Origin: Gilliamella sp. wkB108
GTDB taxonomy: Bacteria > Pseudomonadota > Gammaproteobacteria > Enterobacterales > Orbaceae
Direction of reading: 5' to 3'
Assembly (NCBI RefSeq): GCF_001690195.1
Contig: NZ_LZGM01000012.1
Location: 1-64,000 of the forward strand
Length of the DNA: 64,000 nt
Shown: piece by piece, positions 10,351-20,329 of the stretch
Layout of the letters: every line of letters begins with the position of its first letter
How positions within the stretch are numbered: position 1 is the stretch's first letter
Position numbers and translations under genes: made by a program
Notes under the pieces: model-generated
The model's input: the letters and a program-made list of their open reading frames with translations, nothing else
Told to the model about the DNA's origin: nothing
Database searches by the model: none

Positions 10351-11343
10351 TTAAACTGTTTGGCCAGTATCTATTTGGTAGCTCAAGTTAATGCTGTTTT
10401 TGACCTGTTCACCATTAATACGTTTGAGTAATAACTCTATGGCAACTTTTCCTATCTCAAAACGTGGAGTGATTACTGTGGCAATTTTCTTACTATTTGC
10501 ACGGCCGACTTCTAATCCATGAAAACCAGCAATAGCGATTTGTTCAGGAACAGCAATATTATAATTTTGACATTCAAGTAAAACGCCGACCGCCATATCA
10601 TCATTGGTACAAAAAATACCATCCATATTTGGAAATTTCTGGATTGCTTGATGAAACATACTTTTGCCCAAATCAATAGATGATATAGCATTTGGCACGA
10701 TTTGATTTGCAGTTAATCCGGCTTGTTTCATTGCTTGTTGATAACCCTGATAGCGTTGAGTATCACGAGCGCTAGCAACTGAATTAAAGTAAATGATATT
10801 TTTTTTACCAGTTGTAATCATTTGCATAATCATATCAAACGCAGCTTGTTGATTATCAAATCCTACCTGAATATCAAAAAATTTTTTGGTAATATCCATT
10901 AATTCAATCACCGGAATATTGGCTGTTTGCAAATATTGTATGGTGTTTTTAGTATGCACTTTCTCCATTAACACTAAAGCATCTATATTGTAAGATAATA
11001 AATTGATAATTTTCTCTTCTTCAATTTGCTTATCGTAATTATAGTTAGTAATAATAGTTTGATAGTGATGCGCTGAAGCAACCGATTCGATACCGGCTAA
11101 CACTTCTAAAAAGATTTGATTTTTAAAAGAAGGGATCACAATACCAATACAATGACTTCGAGAGCCTAACATGATCTGAGGAGCTAAATTTGGAATATAG
11201 TGAATATCTTTAAGAACTTTGGCGATTTTTTCTCTATTTTTATCAGAGACTTGTTCAGGATTTCTCAGGTAACGACTGACAGTCATTTTTGTTACGCCAG
11301 TCAAATTAGCGATATCTTGTAAACTAATACGTTTATCTTTCAT
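10351..11343 (-). CDS. idnR: LacI-family repressor, IdnR (L-idonate / 5-ketogluconate) type
   Basis: DNA-binding regulator with an N-terminal helix-turn-helix (ISLQDIANLTGVTKMTVSRYLRNP, roughly residues 6-29) and a periplasmic-binding-protein-like sensor domain. Against remembered GntR and IdnR of E. coli it is closer to IdnR: IPSFKNQIFLEVLAGIESV, INLLSYNIDALVL, AISSIDLG, AIAGFHGLEVGR and ITPRFEIG. It is the last gene of the minus-strand cluster with idnO and an MFS carrier. Palindromes of the GTTA-N4-TAAC type upstream of idnO are its probable operators. The ligand (5-ketogluconate or idonate) is inferred. Confidence 0.85.
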   Translation of the reverse strand: MKDKRISLQDIANLTGVTKMTVSRYLRNPEQVSDKNREKIAKVLKDIHYIPNLAPQIMLGSRSHCIGIVIPSFKNQIFLEVLAGIESVASAHHYQTIITNYNYDKQIEEEKIINLLSYNIDALVLMEKVHTKNTIQYLQTANIPVIELMDITKKFFDIQVGFDNQQAAFDMIMQMITTGKKNIIYFNSVASARDTQRYQGYQQAMKQAGLTANQIVPNAISSIDLGKSMFHQAIQKFPNMDGIFCTNDDMAVGVLLECQNYNIAVPEQIAIAGFHGLEVGRANSKKIATVITPRFEIGKVAIELLLKRINGEQVKNSINLSYQIDTGQTV

Positions 11344-11445
11344 AATCCTTTATTGTTATTTAAATAAACCAGCCGAATGGATTTGCGATATTTTACCAGT
11401 AAAAAAAAGAAAATAAATAACATTAGTCATTTTCAATGGGATAAG

Positions 11446-11469
11446 AAGGTAATTCTAATGAATTACCTT
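11446..11469. repeat. Perfect 10-bp stem-loop between the MFS gene and idnR
   Basis: AAGGTAATTC, loop TAAT, GAATTACCTT. It lies just 3' of the minus-strand MFS transporter stop and upstream of idnR. On the minus strand it is followed by CTTATCCC rather than a T-run, so it is better read as an intercistronic stabilising stem than a clean terminator. Confidence 0.4.
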
Positions 11470-11495
11470 TTGTTTTAATAATGGTATTTTGACAA

Positions 11496-12746
11496 TTACT
11501 GTTTTGGTGCTTTTACACTAGCCATTAAAATGACGGATAAAACTAATGCTACACCCATAAAAATATAGGATGCACCGGCACTACCTGTGGCTGCATTTAT
11601 CACACCAACTAACCAAGCACCGATAAATGCACCTAGTGCGCCGAAACTGTTAATTAAACCGATTGAAACACCCGATACATTACTTGGGAGCAGTTCCGGA
11701 ATTAAGGCAAAAAATGGTCCATAAGGTGCATACATACAACCAGCAGCAATAGATAAAAGTACAAAACATATCCAGAAATGCTCTGAACCTAGAAGGTATG
11801 CCGAAAAAAATGCAATAGTAGCAATCAATAACAAAGGCCAAACAAACAGTTTTCGATTTTGTAGTTTATCTGATAAAAAAGAGACTACCAACATCATAGC
11901 AATCGCAACAAAATAAGGAATCGCAGCAAGCCAACCAACCGAAACAATATCAACATTACCAGCAGATTTAATAATAGAGGGCATCCACATCATAAAACCA
12001 TAGACCCCGATACTCCATAAGGCATGAACAGAACAAAGCTTAATAACATTACCTGAACGGAACGCTTCACCATAATTACGCATAGGTTTGATATTTTGTT
12101 GCTCTTTATCCATAGCCGCTTTAAAATCAGCTTTTTCTTTATCGGTTAACCATTTAACTTCTGCTGGTTTATCTCGAACTAAAATCCACCAAATTATAGC
12201 CCAAACAACCGCAGGTAATCCTTCAATAACAAACATCTCACGCCAACCATAAAGATCGATTAAATGAGCTGAAACAATTGACATCCACAGTACCGTAACC
12301 GGATTACCTAAAATTAAAAAGGTATTGGCTTTTGAACGCTCAGCTTTTGTAAACCATGTACTAATATAAATTAACATTGACGGCATAACCGCTGCTTCTA
12401 CTATCCCTAAAACGAAACGAATAATCATCAACGATGGAATATTACTTACCATTCCTGTTAAAGCAGCACAAAGTCCCCATAAAATTAAACAGATAAAAAT
12501 CAATTTGCGGACACTACGTTTCACGGCATAGACAGAGCCAGGAACTTGAAAGAAAAAATACCCTAAAAAGAATAACGCACCAATTAATGATGACGTCCCT
12601 TTAGTGATCCCTAAATCGTCATTAATTCCAGCTGCAGCTGCAAATCCATAATTAGCTCTATCCAAATAAGCTAAACTATAAGTTATAAAAATAATTGGCA
12701 TTAATCGCCACCAACGAGATGGCGCAAGTTTATTTGAAATATCCAT
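11496..12746 (-). CDS. MFS sugar-acid transporter, ketogluconate (KguT)-like
   Basis: Major facilitator of the anion:cation symporter group with about 12 hydrophobic segments over 416 residues. Characteristic stretches are YSLAYLDRANYGFAAAAGI at the N terminus, LFFLGYFFFQVPGSVYAVKR in helix 2-3 and MYAPYGPFFALIPELLP in the C half. From memory these resemble 2-ketogluconate carriers (KguT) more than hexuronate carriers. Its position between idnO and idnR fits uptake of 2- or 5-ketogluconate. The exact substrate cannot be fixed from sequence. It begins with ATG at 12746, about 120 bp downstream of idnO. Confidence 0.75.
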   Translation of the reverse strand: MDISNKLAPSRWWRLMPIIFITYSLAYLDRANYGFAAAAGINDDLGITKGTSSLIGALFFLGYFFFQVPGSVYAVKRSVRKLIFICLILWGLCAALTGMVSNIPSLMIIRFVLGIVEAAVMPSMLIYISTWFTKAERSKANTFLILGNPVTVLWMSIVSAHLIDLYGWREMFVIEGLPAVVWAIIWWILVRDKPAEVKWLTDKEKADFKAAMDKEQQNIKPMRNYGEAFRSGNVIKLCSVHALWSIGVYGFMMWMPSIIKSAGNVDIVSVGWLAAIPYFVAIAMMLVVSFLSDKLQNRKLFVWPLLLIATIAFFSAYLLGSEHFWICFVLLSIAAGCMYAPYGPFFALIPELLPSNVSGVSIGLINSFGALGAFIGAWLVGVINAATGSAGASYIFMGVALVLSVILMASVKAPKQ

Positions 12747-12867
12747 ATGAGAATTCCCGTAATTTAATAATGATTAGAAAGTGTTAGACGGAAATGTGGT
12801 TTTAAGTTGTCAATCTATTTAAATGTAAATGAATGACGATAAAGATATCTACATCTCCGTAATAAAA

Positions 12868-13632
12868 CTAAACCGCAGCTAACATACCGCCATCGACATA
12901 CAAAATGTGTCCATTAACAAAATTTGAGGCAGCTGAAGCTAAAAATACGGCAGAGCCAATAAGCTCCTCGGGCTGGCCCCAGCGAGCAGCAGGCGTTCTT
13001 TGACATAACCAGCGAGTAAATTCTTGATTATTGACCAATGCCTTACACATGTCAGTATCGAAGTAACCTGGTCCAATACCATTAACTTGAATATTGTAAC
13101 GAGCCAGTTCAACACACATGCCTTTCACCATCATTTTGACGGCGCCTTTTGAAGCAGCATAAGGAGTGATAGTGTCGCGACCTAATTCACTTTGCATTGA
13201 ACAGATATGAATAATTTTGCCTTGTTTACGCTTTATCATATTTTTGGCGACTTGTTGAGAGACTAAAAACACCGCTTTTTGGTTAACATTAATAATTGCA
13301 TCCCAATCAGCTTCAGGAAACTCGGTGAATGGGTGACGGCGCTGGATCCCCGCATTGTTGATTAAAATATCAATTGGGCCAATCTCTTTTTCAATATGAT
13401 CTATTGCAGTGGTTACGGAATTAAGATTAGTCACATCAAATCCAACCCCAATAGCATCAATACCTTGTTGTCTTATTAAATTGGCAGCGCAATCTGCTCG
13501 TTCTTGGGTAATATCGTTAATAACAATACTTGCCCCATATTGTCCAAGTCCTTTTGCCAATAAATTACCTATTCCCTGAGCTGAACCTGTAATTAAAGCG
13601 CGTTTCCCTTTCAATTCAAATAAAGATTGCAT
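12868..13632 (-). CDS. idnO: Gluconate 5-dehydrogenase / 5-ketogluconate reductase
   Basis: Short-chain dehydrogenase interconverting 5-keto-D-gluconate and D-gluconate with NAD(P)H. It has the Rossmann motif TGSAQGIG near residue 15, NNAG at 92-95, and catalytic Ser145, Tyr158 and Lys162 (YAASK). It is nearly collinear with E. coli IdnO, including GIQRRHPFTEFPE and SMQSELGRDTITPYAASKGA, and has the same length (254). An upstream in-frame ATG at 13665 exists, but MQSLFELKGK at 13632 is preceded by a clear GGAG and fits the family. First gene of the cluster, behind operators at 13667-13695. Confidence 0.92.
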   Translation of the reverse strand: MQSLFELKGKRALITGSAQGIGNLLAKGLGQYGASIVINDITQERADCAANLIRQQGIDAIGVGFDVTNLNSVTTAIDHIEKEIGPIDILINNAGIQRRHPFTEFPEADWDAIINVNQKAVFLVSQQVAKNMIKRKQGKIIHICSMQSELGRDTITPYAASKGAVKMMVKGMCVELARYNIQVNGIGPGYFDTDMCKALVNNQEFTRWLCQRTPAARWGQPEELIGSAVFLASAASNFVNGHILYVDGGMLAAV

Positions 13633-13666
13633 TTTAGTTCTCCTTCTATTATTTATTTCATGCAAA

Positions 13667-13695
13667 ATGTTATGCGTAACTGTTATGCATAACAG
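13667..13695. promoter_or_regulatory. Tandem IdnR/GntR-type operators upstream of idnO
   Basis: CTGTTATGCATAACAG (13680-13695) is a perfect 16-bp palindrome. An overlapping site, ATGTTATGCGTAACTG (13667-13682), has the same GTTA-N4-TAAC core. The centres are 13 bp apart. E. coli GntR and IdnR recognise sites of this kind, and an IdnR homologue lies in the same cluster. They sit 35-63 bp upstream of the idnO ATG, where binding would block initiation or early elongation. Confidence 0.75.
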
Positions 13696-13757
13696 TATTA
13701 TGAAAAAAACAAAAAAGAAAGCTTACTTACCACTTATTGGCATAAAAATGTTAATTT

Positions 13758-13773
13758 TGTGATCAAGTTCAAA
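13758..13773. promoter_or_regulatory. CRP-like site upstream of idnO operators
   Basis: TGTGATCAAGTTCAAA matches TGTGA-N6-TCACA at 9 of 10 core positions. It lies about 60-90 bp upstream of the idnR-type operators, a usual place for CRP activation of a sugar-acid promoter. It could instead serve purH, which starts at 13897 on the other strand. Confidence 0.5.
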
Positions 13774-13896
13774 TATTATCCAAAGAATATTTTTTGATAT
13801 ACTTTAACTAGTTAATGCTAAACTTCTATGCTTGTTTTATATATAATGTCAGTCCTACCTATTATGGATGTTAACTATCAACTTCGGAGCCTATGC

Positions 13897-15489
13897 ATGC
13901 AGCAGTTTCGACCTATCCGTCGCGCTTTACTGAGTGTGTCTGACAAAAGTGGGATTTTGGAATTTGCCAAAGCCTTATCAAAACGAAATGTGGAACTTCT
14001 TTCTACAGGTGGTACAGCTAAACTATTAACAGAACATCAAATTCCGGTCACTGAAGTGTCAGATTATACTGGATTTCCTGAAATGATGGACGGACGTGTA
14101 AAAACCTTACATCCAAAAATTCATGGGGCTATTTTGGGGCGACGTGGCCTTGATGATGATGTCATGGAGCAACACCAAATTAAACCAATTGATATGGTGG
14201 TTGTGAACCTCTATCCGTTTGCTCAAACCGTAGCGAAAAGCGATTGCAAATTAGAAGATGCGGTTGAGAATATTGACATAGGCGGACCTACAATGGTTCG
14301 TTCAGCTGCAAAAAATCATAAAGATGTGGCAATTGTCGTTGATTGTCACGATTATTCAAATATTATTTCTATGATGGATAATCATCAAAATTCCCTCTCT
14401 TTTGAATATCGGTTTAATTTAGCGATAAAAGCGTTTGAACATACAGCAAAATATGACGGCATGATCGCAAACTACTTTGGTCAATTAGTTCCCCCTTACT
14501 TTGGTGAAACAGACAAACCTGCTGGCGAATTTCCGCGTACTTTGAACCTGCAATTTGTTAAAAAACAGAATATGCGTTATGGCGAAAATGCACATCAAGC
14601 AGCGGCATTTTATATTGAAGAAGAGGTTAAAGATGCCTGCATTGCAACCAGCAAGCAGTTACAAGGCAAAGCACTTTCTTATAATAATATTGCAGATACC
14701 GATGCGGCGCTCGAATGTGTAAAAATGTTTACTGAGCCAGCCTGTGTCATTGTAAAACATGCTAACCCATGTGGTGTAGCTATAAGCGATACTATTTTAA
14801 ATGCCTATTTAAATGCGTTTAAAACCGATCCCACTTCTGCTTTTGGTGGCATCATTGCACTTAATCAAACCTTAGATGCTAAAACGGCCAAAGCAATTGT
14901 TGATAATCAGTTTGTCGAAGTGATTATTGCACCGTCAGTTAGCCAAGAAGCATTAACTATCACGGCGGCTAAAAAAAATGTACGTGTGCTTGAAAGTGGT
15001 CACTGGTCAACATCATTTAATAGAAGTTTAGACTTTAAACGTGTCAATGGTGGGTTATTAGTTCAAGAACGTGATATTGGTATGGTGTCAGATACCGAAT
15101 TAAAAGTGGTGACCAAACGACAACCGACTGAAAAAGAGCTAAGTGATGCCTTATTCTGTTGGAAAGTGGCAAAATTTGTTAAATCGAATGCAATTGTTTA
15201 TGCCAAAGATAAAATGACAATTGGTATTGGCGCAGGGCAGATGAGCCGAGTTTATTCAGCTAAAATTGCCGGTATAAAAGCTAAAGATGAAAATTTAGAG
15301 GTGGCAGGCTCTGTGGTCGCTTCGGATGCTTTTTTCCCTTTTAGGGACGGGGTTGATGCAGCAGCTGAGGTGGGAGTGACCTGTGTGATTCAGCCTGGTG
15401 GATCGATTCGCGATGAAGAAGTGATCCAAGCAGCAAATGAACATAATATCGCAATGATTTTTACCGGTATGCGTCATTTTAGACATTAA
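13897..15489 (+). CDS. purH: Bifunctional AICAR transformylase / IMP cyclohydrolase
   Basis: Last two steps of de novo IMP synthesis. The N-terminal IMP cyclohydrolase domain (about 1-200) contains [10 protein letters not shown] and [12 protein letters not shown]. The C-terminal AICAR transformylase carries KHANPCG, TSAFGGI and ends in FTGMRHFRH. The open frame runs up to 13828, but [19 protein letters not shown] at 13897 matches E. coli [19 protein letters not shown] and follows CGGAG. At 530 residues it is one longer than E. coli. purD follows after 113 bp in the conserved purH-purD order. No PurR box is evident upstream. Confidence 0.96.
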   Translation: MQQFRPIRRALLSVSDKSGILEFAKALSKRNVELLSTGGTAKLLTEHQIPVTEVSDYTGFPEMMDGRVKTLHPKIHGAILGRRGLDDDVMEQHQIKPIDMVVVNLYPFAQTVAKSDCKLEDAVENIDIGGPTMVRSAAKNHKDVAIVVDCHDYSNIISMMDNHQNSLSFEYRFNLAIKAFEHTAKYDGMIANYFGQLVPPYFGETDKPAGEFPRTLNLQFVKKQNMRYGENAHQAAAFYIEEEVKDACIATSKQLQGKALSYNNIADTDAALECVKMFTEPACVIVKHANPCGVAISDTILNAYLNAFKTDPTSAFGGIIALNQTLDAKTAKAIVDNQFVEVIIAPSVSQEALTITAAKKNVRVLESGHWSTSFNRSLDFKRVNGGLLVQERDIGMVSDTELKVVTKRQPTEKELSDALFCWKVAKFVKSNAIVYAKDKMTIGIGAGQMSRVYSAKIAGIKAKDENLEVAGSVVASDAFFPFRDGVDAAAEVGVTCVIQPGGSIRDEEVIQAANEHNIAMIFTGMRHFRH

Positions 15490-15602
15490 TTATTTAATAA
15501 TTATTGAATTTGAATTAGAAGAAAATAGATCACCAACTTTTGTTTTATAAAATCTATTAGTTTATCTTCATTTTTTAGGTAAAAGAATTTAAAGGATCTT
15601 GT

Positions 15603-16895
15603 ATGAAAGTATTAGTTATTGGTAATGGCGGTCGAGAACATGCGATAGCTTGGAAAATCGCCCAATCACCAATGGTTTCAAAAGTCTTTGTTGCACCTGG
15701 CAATGCCGGTACAGCGCTAGAAGAAGCACTGGAAAATATCAATATCAAATCCACCGATGTGGGAGGATTAATTAACTTTGCTCAACAAGAAAAAATTGAT
15801 TTAACTATTGTTGGACCTGAAGCTCCGTTAGTTATTGGTGTAGTTGATAGCTTTCAAAAAGCGGGTTTAAAAATATTCGGTCCTTCAAAATCGGCAGCTC
15901 AACTCGAAGGTTCGAAAGCTTTTACTAAAGATTTTTTAGCTCGACATAATATTCCTACCGCTGAATATCAAAATTTTACCGAAATTGATCCGGCGATAGC
16001 TTATATCCATGAAAAAGGTGCGCCGATAGTCATTAAAGCTGATGGTTTAGCTGCCGGCAAAGGTGTAATTGTTGCGATGACTCTCGATGAAGCAGAAACG
16101 GCAGTACGAGATATGTTAGCCGGTAATGCCTTTGGAGATGCAGGACATAGAGTGGTGGTCGAAGAATTTTTAGATGGAGAAGAGGCCAGTTTTATAGTAG
16201 TGGTTGATGGCAAAAATGTTGAGCCTATGGCAACCAGTCAAGATCACAAACGAGTTGGTGATGGTGATACCGGACCTAATACTGGTGGCATGGGAGCTTA
16301 TTCACCTGCACCTGTTGTGACTGACCAAGTATTTAATCGAGTAATGGATGAAATTATTTATCCCACTGTTAATGGTATGGCACAAGAAGGTAATAGATAC
16401 GTAGGTTTTCTATATGCTGGTTTAATGATTGACAAACAAGGTAATCCTAAAGTGATAGAGTTCAATTGTCGTCTTGGTGATCCTGAAACTCAACCCATAA
16501 TGATGCGAATGCGTTCAGATTTAGCTGAACTGTGTTTAGCAGCTATAGACGGCAAATTAGATAGTATGCAATCACAATGGGATCCAAGACCTGCTTTAGG
16601 TGTTGTCATGGCGGCAGGAGGGTATCCGGGTCACTATAACACCCAAAATGTGATTATTGGATTACCGGAACAATCAACCGCAGATTGCAAAATTTTTCAT
16701 GCCGGAACCAGTTTAGAAAAAGGTCGCGTTTATACTAATGGGGGACGAGTCCTTTGTGTAACAGCGCTAGGGAATACTGTTTTGCAAGCGCAACAAACAG
16801 TCTATGAGCAAATTAAACACATTTACTGGCATGGCTGTTTTTATCGTCATGATATTGGTTACCGGGCAATTGAGCGAGAGACGAACCAATCTTGA
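15603..16895 (+). CDS. purD: Phosphoribosylamine-glycine ligase (GAR synthetase)
   Basis: ATP-grasp enzyme joining glycine to phosphoribosylamine in purine synthesis. The N domain begins VIGNGGREHAIAWKI with VAPGNAGTAL. ATP-grasp segments include IKADGLAAGKGVIVA, GEEASF, QDHKRVGDGDTGPNTGGMGA and EFNCRLGDPETQ. At 430 residues it is full length. It follows purH in the same direction and is closed by an intrinsic terminator at 16941-16966. Confidence 0.97.
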   Translation: MKVLVIGNGGREHAIAWKIAQSPMVSKVFVAPGNAGTALEEALENINIKSTDVGGLINFAQQEKIDLTIVGPEAPLVIGVVDSFQKAGLKIFGPSKSAAQLEGSKAFTKDFLARHNIPTAEYQNFTEIDPAIAYIHEKGAPIVIKADGLAAGKGVIVAMTLDEAETAVRDMLAGNAFGDAGHRVVVEEFLDGEEASFIVVVDGKNVEPMATSQDHKRVGDGDTGPNTGGMGAYSPAPVVTDQVFNRVMDEIIYPTVNGMAQEGNRYVGFLYAGLMIDKQGNPKVIEFNCRLGDPETQPIMMRMRSDLAELCLAAIDGKLDSMQSQWDPRPALGVVMAAGGYPGHYNTQNVIIGLPEQSTADCKIFHAGTSLEKGRVYTNGGRVLCVTALGNTVLQAQQTVYEQIKHIYWHGCFYRHDIGYRAIERETNQS

Positions 16896-16940
16896 TTTTA
16901 AAAATCTATTTAAGTAGTCAATAACCAATCAAATAGCATA

Positions 16941-16966
16941 ATGGCGCTAAAGGCGCCATAATTTTT
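16941..16966 (+). terminator. Intrinsic terminator of purHD
   Basis: ATGGCGC, loop TAAAG, GCGCCAT, then AATTTTT. The GC-rich 7-bp stem with a following T-run lies 45 bp after the purD stop. Confidence 0.8.
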
Positions 16967-17036
16967 AATCATCATCTCTAAAAGTAACTATTTTTAGTAA
17001 CCCATATTATTTATTGCAACTATTGGTGAATAATTC

Positions 17037-17074
17037 TGTAAAGAAGTTTCAGGATAGCTATATGTTTTAGTATA
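17037..17074 (+). repeat. Interspersed repeat, copy 2
   Basis: TGTAAAGAAGTTTCAGGATA followed by GCTATATGTTTTAGTATA. The first 18 bases equal those of copy 3 (41548). It lies about 110 bp upstream of the rnr start. Confidence 0.6.
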
Positions 17075-17184
17075 TTTTGGAACAGTTTTTGCTCTATGCT
17101 AATCGTTAATAACTTGAATGAACATTTTAAGTTAAACAACTCTATGATATGCTTAACTCAATATTAGTCCAAAGGATGTACCCC

Positions 17185-19569
17185 ATGATAAAAGATCCCT
17201 TCTACCAACGAGAAGCCGAAAAGTATGACTCACCGATTGCCAGCCGAGAACTTATTTTAGACTATCTCACTAAAGAAGCCAAACCAGCTAATTTAGAGAA
17301 AATAGCCCAAGCCGTATCCGTTAAAAATGATGAACAAAAAGAGGCTTTACATCGCCGTTTAAGAGCAATGGAACGTGACGGACAAGTCGTATTTACTCGC
17401 CGTAAATGTTATGCCTTACCTGAAAAATTCGATATGGTAAAAGGTAGTGTGATAGCTCACCGCGATGGTTTTGGATTTCTACGGGTAGAGGGTAAACCTG
17501 AAGATTACTATTTATCACCGGAACAGATGAAAAAGGTATTACAAGGTGATGTTATCTTAGCTCAACCTATCGGAAGTCAATATCGTGGTAAAACTGAAGC
17601 GCGTGTGGTACGAATTTTAGAACCACGCAGTAATCAAATTGTTGGACGATACTTTATTGAACAAGGGGTTGGTTTTGTTGTTCCTGATGATAGTCGATTG
17701 AATTTTGATATTTTAGTGGCAGGTAAAACCAATCGGACTGTGCGAATGGGATCGGTAGTGGTCATTGAGTTACAACAACGACCTGAGCGCCGTCAAAAGG
17801 CAGTGGGAACCATTAAAGAAGTACTTGGTGAAATAATGGGAACCAACTTAGCAATCGATATCGCACTTAGAAATCACGAAATTCCTTATGAACTGCCTAA
17901 AGCAGTAGAAAAAGAAGTGAGCAAATTTACCGAGCAAGTCCCAGAAAGTGCTAAAAAAGGGCGAAAAGATCTACGAGATTTACCTCTGGTTACTATTGAC
18001 GGTGAAGATGCGCGTGATTTTGATGATGCCGTATATTGTCAAAAAAATCGGGGTGGAGGTTACCGCTTATGGGTAGCTATTGCCGATGTAAGTTATTATG
18101 TAAGACCAGGGAAGGCGTTAGATAAAGAAGCCTGCTCGCGAGGAACATCGGTTTATTTCCCTTCACGTGTCGTGCCAATGTTACCAGAAATATTATCCAA
18201 TGGACTTTGTTCATTAAACCCACAAGTCGATCGTTTATGTTTAGTTTGTGAAATGACCGTTTCAAATAAAGGACGTTTGACTGGTTACCAATTCTATGAA
18301 GCGGTAATGAACTCTCATGCACGATTAACCTACACTAAAGTGGCAAAAATTTTACAAGGTGATGAAGAGTTACGAGAACATTATCGAGATTTAGTTCCTC
18401 ATCTTGAGAATCTTTATGGTCTATATAAAGTACTTGATAAAGCACGAATAGCACGAGGCGCCATTGCCTTTGAATCCCAAGAGCCAAAATTTATTTTTAA
18501 TGCTGATAAACGCATCGAAAGTATTGAAATGGCCGAGCGTAATGATGCTCACAAAATTATTGAAGAGTGCATGATTTTGGCTAATGTAGCAGCAGCAAAA
18601 CTTGTATTAAACGCTCAAGTACCTTCACTATTTCGAGTACATGATAGACCTGATGAAGAGCGCATGAATAATCTTCGAAACATATTAAGTGAACTTGGTT
18701 TGACACTTGGTGGTGGGGCGACGCCTCAACCTAAGGATGTTGCACAACTAATGCTAGCTGTTGAAACACGTGCTGATAGTGAAATGTTACAAACGGTTAT
18801 TTTACGCTCAATGAGACAGGCTATTTATGATCCTGAAAATCGTGGCCATTTTGGTTTGGCATTAGAAGAATATGCCCACTTTACTTCACCGATTCGACGC
18901 TATCCAGATCTACTATTACATCGCGCAATTAAATGGATTTTAGCCAACGAAAAACATAAAACCAGTAAAACAGGTGGGCATCGATACAACACTAGCGAAA
19001 TGCTCTATTTTGGAGAACACTGCTCTATGGCAGAGCGACGCGCAGATGAGGCGGTGCGTGATGTGGTCGATTGGTTAAAATGTGATTATATGCAAGATCA
19101 TGTTGGTGAAGTATTTAATGGTACTATTTCAAGTGTGGTTAATTTCGGCTTTTTTGTCCGACTCGACGATCTATTTATAGATGGTCTAGTGCATGTTTCA
19201 TCATTGGAAAATGACTATTATAGCTTTGATGCGTCGCGTAATCGTTTGATTGGTGAAAACACTCATTTTACTTATCGTTTAGGTGATAAAGTCAAAGTTA
19301 AAGTGGATAATGTCAATCCAGATGAACGTAAAATTGATTTTTCTTTAGTTTATAGTGATAATAAACCAAAGCGTCAAGGTAAAACGCAAAAAGATAAAAT
19401 TAAACAATCTTTAACCAAAAATGATGCCGATGTGCCTGTTCGACGCAAAAGTAAAAAATCTACCGGCTCAAACAACCTAAAAGCTAATAATAAAACGAGT
19501 AGTAAAGCTAAACGAAAAAAGCCTACAAAGACAAAATCAAGTAACAAAAAAACCAAGAGTAAAAAATAG
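17185..19569 (+). CDS. rnr: Ribonuclease R
   Basis: 3'-5' exoribonuclease of the RNB family, able to degrade structured RNA. In order: N-terminal helix-turn-helix, cold-shock domains ([20 protein letters not shown]), the RNB catalytic domain with the Asp cluster [13 protein letters not shown], an S1 domain ([20 protein letters not shown]) and a long Lys/Ser-rich tail. The frame opens at 17149, but [14 protein letters not shown] at 17185 aligns with E. coli MSQDPFQEREAEKY and follows AAGG. rlmB starts on the base after its stop. Confidence 0.95.
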   Translation: MIKDPFYQREAEKYDSPIASRELILDYLTKEAKPANLEKIAQAVSVKNDEQKEALHRRLRAMERDGQVVFTRRKCYALPEKFDMVKGSVIAHRDGFGFLRVEGKPEDYYLSPEQMKKVLQGDVILAQPIGSQYRGKTEARVVRILEPRSNQIVGRYFIEQGVGFVVPDDSRLNFDILVAGKTNRTVRMGSVVVIELQQRPERRQKAVGTIKEVLGEIMGTNLAIDIALRNHEIPYELPKAVEKEVSKFTEQVPESAKKGRKDLRDLPLVTIDGEDARDFDDAVYCQKNRGGGYRLWVAIADVSYYVRPGKALDKEACSRGTSVYFPSRVVPMLPEILSNGLCSLNPQVDRLCLVCEMTVSNKGRLTGYQFYEAVMNSHARLTYTKVAKILQGDEELREHYRDLVPHLENLYGLYKVLDKARIARGAIAFESQEPKFIFNADKRIESIEMAERNDAHKIIEECMILANVAAAKLVLNAQVPSLFRVHDRPDEERMNNLRNILSELGLTLGGGATPQPKDVAQLMLAVETRADSEMLQTVILRSMRQAIYDPENRGHFGLALEEYAHFTSPIRRYPDLLLHRAIKWILANEKHKTSKTGGHRYNTSEMLYFGEHCSMAERRADEAVRDVVDWLKCDYMQDHVGEVFNGTISSVVNFGFFVRLDDLFIDGLVHVSSLENDYYSFDASRNRLIGENTHFTYRLGDKVKVKVDNVNPDERKIDFSLVYSDNKPKRQGKTQKDKIKQSLTKNDADVPVRRKSKKSTGSNNLKANNKTSSKAKRKKPTKTKSSNKKTKSKK

Positions 19570-20319
19570 ATGAGTGAAACAGTTTATGGTATTCACGCGG
19601 TTGAAGCATTGCTCGCGCGTTCACCTGAAAGAATTATTGAAGTATTTATTGCGAAAGGACGCGAAGATAAACGCCTTACAGCAGTTGTTCACGAACTCGA
19701 ACAATTAGCTTTACCGGTTAAAGTAACGAACCGCCAATGGTTAGATGAAAAAACACGTAACGGCGTACATCAAGGCATTATAGCCATAGTCAAAGAGAGT
19801 CGCAGTTATCAAGAAAATGATATTCCACTGTTAATGACACAAAAAAGTCATCCCGTCATTTTGATTTTAGATGGAGTCACAGATCCGCACAATTTGGGAG
19901 CTTGTATCAGGACTGCTGATGCTGCTGGTGTGGATTTTATTGTGGTACCTAAAGACCGCTCGGCATCACTTAATTCGACCGTACAGAAGGTGGCCTGTGG
20001 CGCAGCGGAAAGTGTGCCGGTAGTCCGGGTAACCAATTTGGCTCGCACTATGCGAATGCTAAAAGATGAGTTTCAAGTTTGGATTGTAGGCACTGCTGGT
20101 GAAGCCGACAAAACCCTTTATCAAACTGATTTTTATAAAACAGCCATACCATTAGCATTGGTTATGGGGGCCGAAGGCGAGGGTATGCGTCGTTTAACTA
20201 AAGAACACTGTGATGAACTAGTGAGTATTCCAATGGCTGGTATTGTATCGTCGCTTAATGTATCGGTGGCAACAGGAATTTGCTTATTTGAAATAGTTCG
20301 GCAAAAAAATAGACAATAA
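19570..20319 (+). CDS. rlmB: 23S rRNA (guanosine-2'-O)-methyltransferase RlmB
   Basis: SpoU-family enzyme that methylates the ribose of G2251 in 23S rRNA. N-terminal substrate-binding domain, then a knotted SPOUT domain: motif 1 DGVTDPHNLGACIRTADAAG, motif 2 VMGAEGEGMRRLT, motif 3 SIPMAGIVSSLNVSVATGI. The ATG abuts the rnr stop with no spacer, so translation is probably coupled, in the conserved rnr-rlmB arrangement. Confidence 0.96.
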   Translation: MSETVYGIHAVEALLARSPERIIEVFIAKGREDKRLTAVVHELEQLALPVKVTNRQWLDEKTRNGVHQGIIAIVKESRSYQENDIPLLMTQKSHPVILILDGVTDPHNLGACIRTADAAGVDFIVVPKDRSASLNSTVQKVACGAAESVPVVRVTNLARTMRMLKDEFQVWIVGTAGEADKTLYQTDFYKTAIPLALVMGAEGEGMRRLTKEHCDELVSIPMAGIVSSLNVSVATGICLFEIVRQKNRQ

Positions 20320-20329
20320 GGAACAAGGG

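Noticed and set aside
17075-17110. Possible sigma-E promoter before rnr (GGAAC followed by TCTA)
   Set aside because: The -35 continues as AG instead of TT and the spacing is too short.
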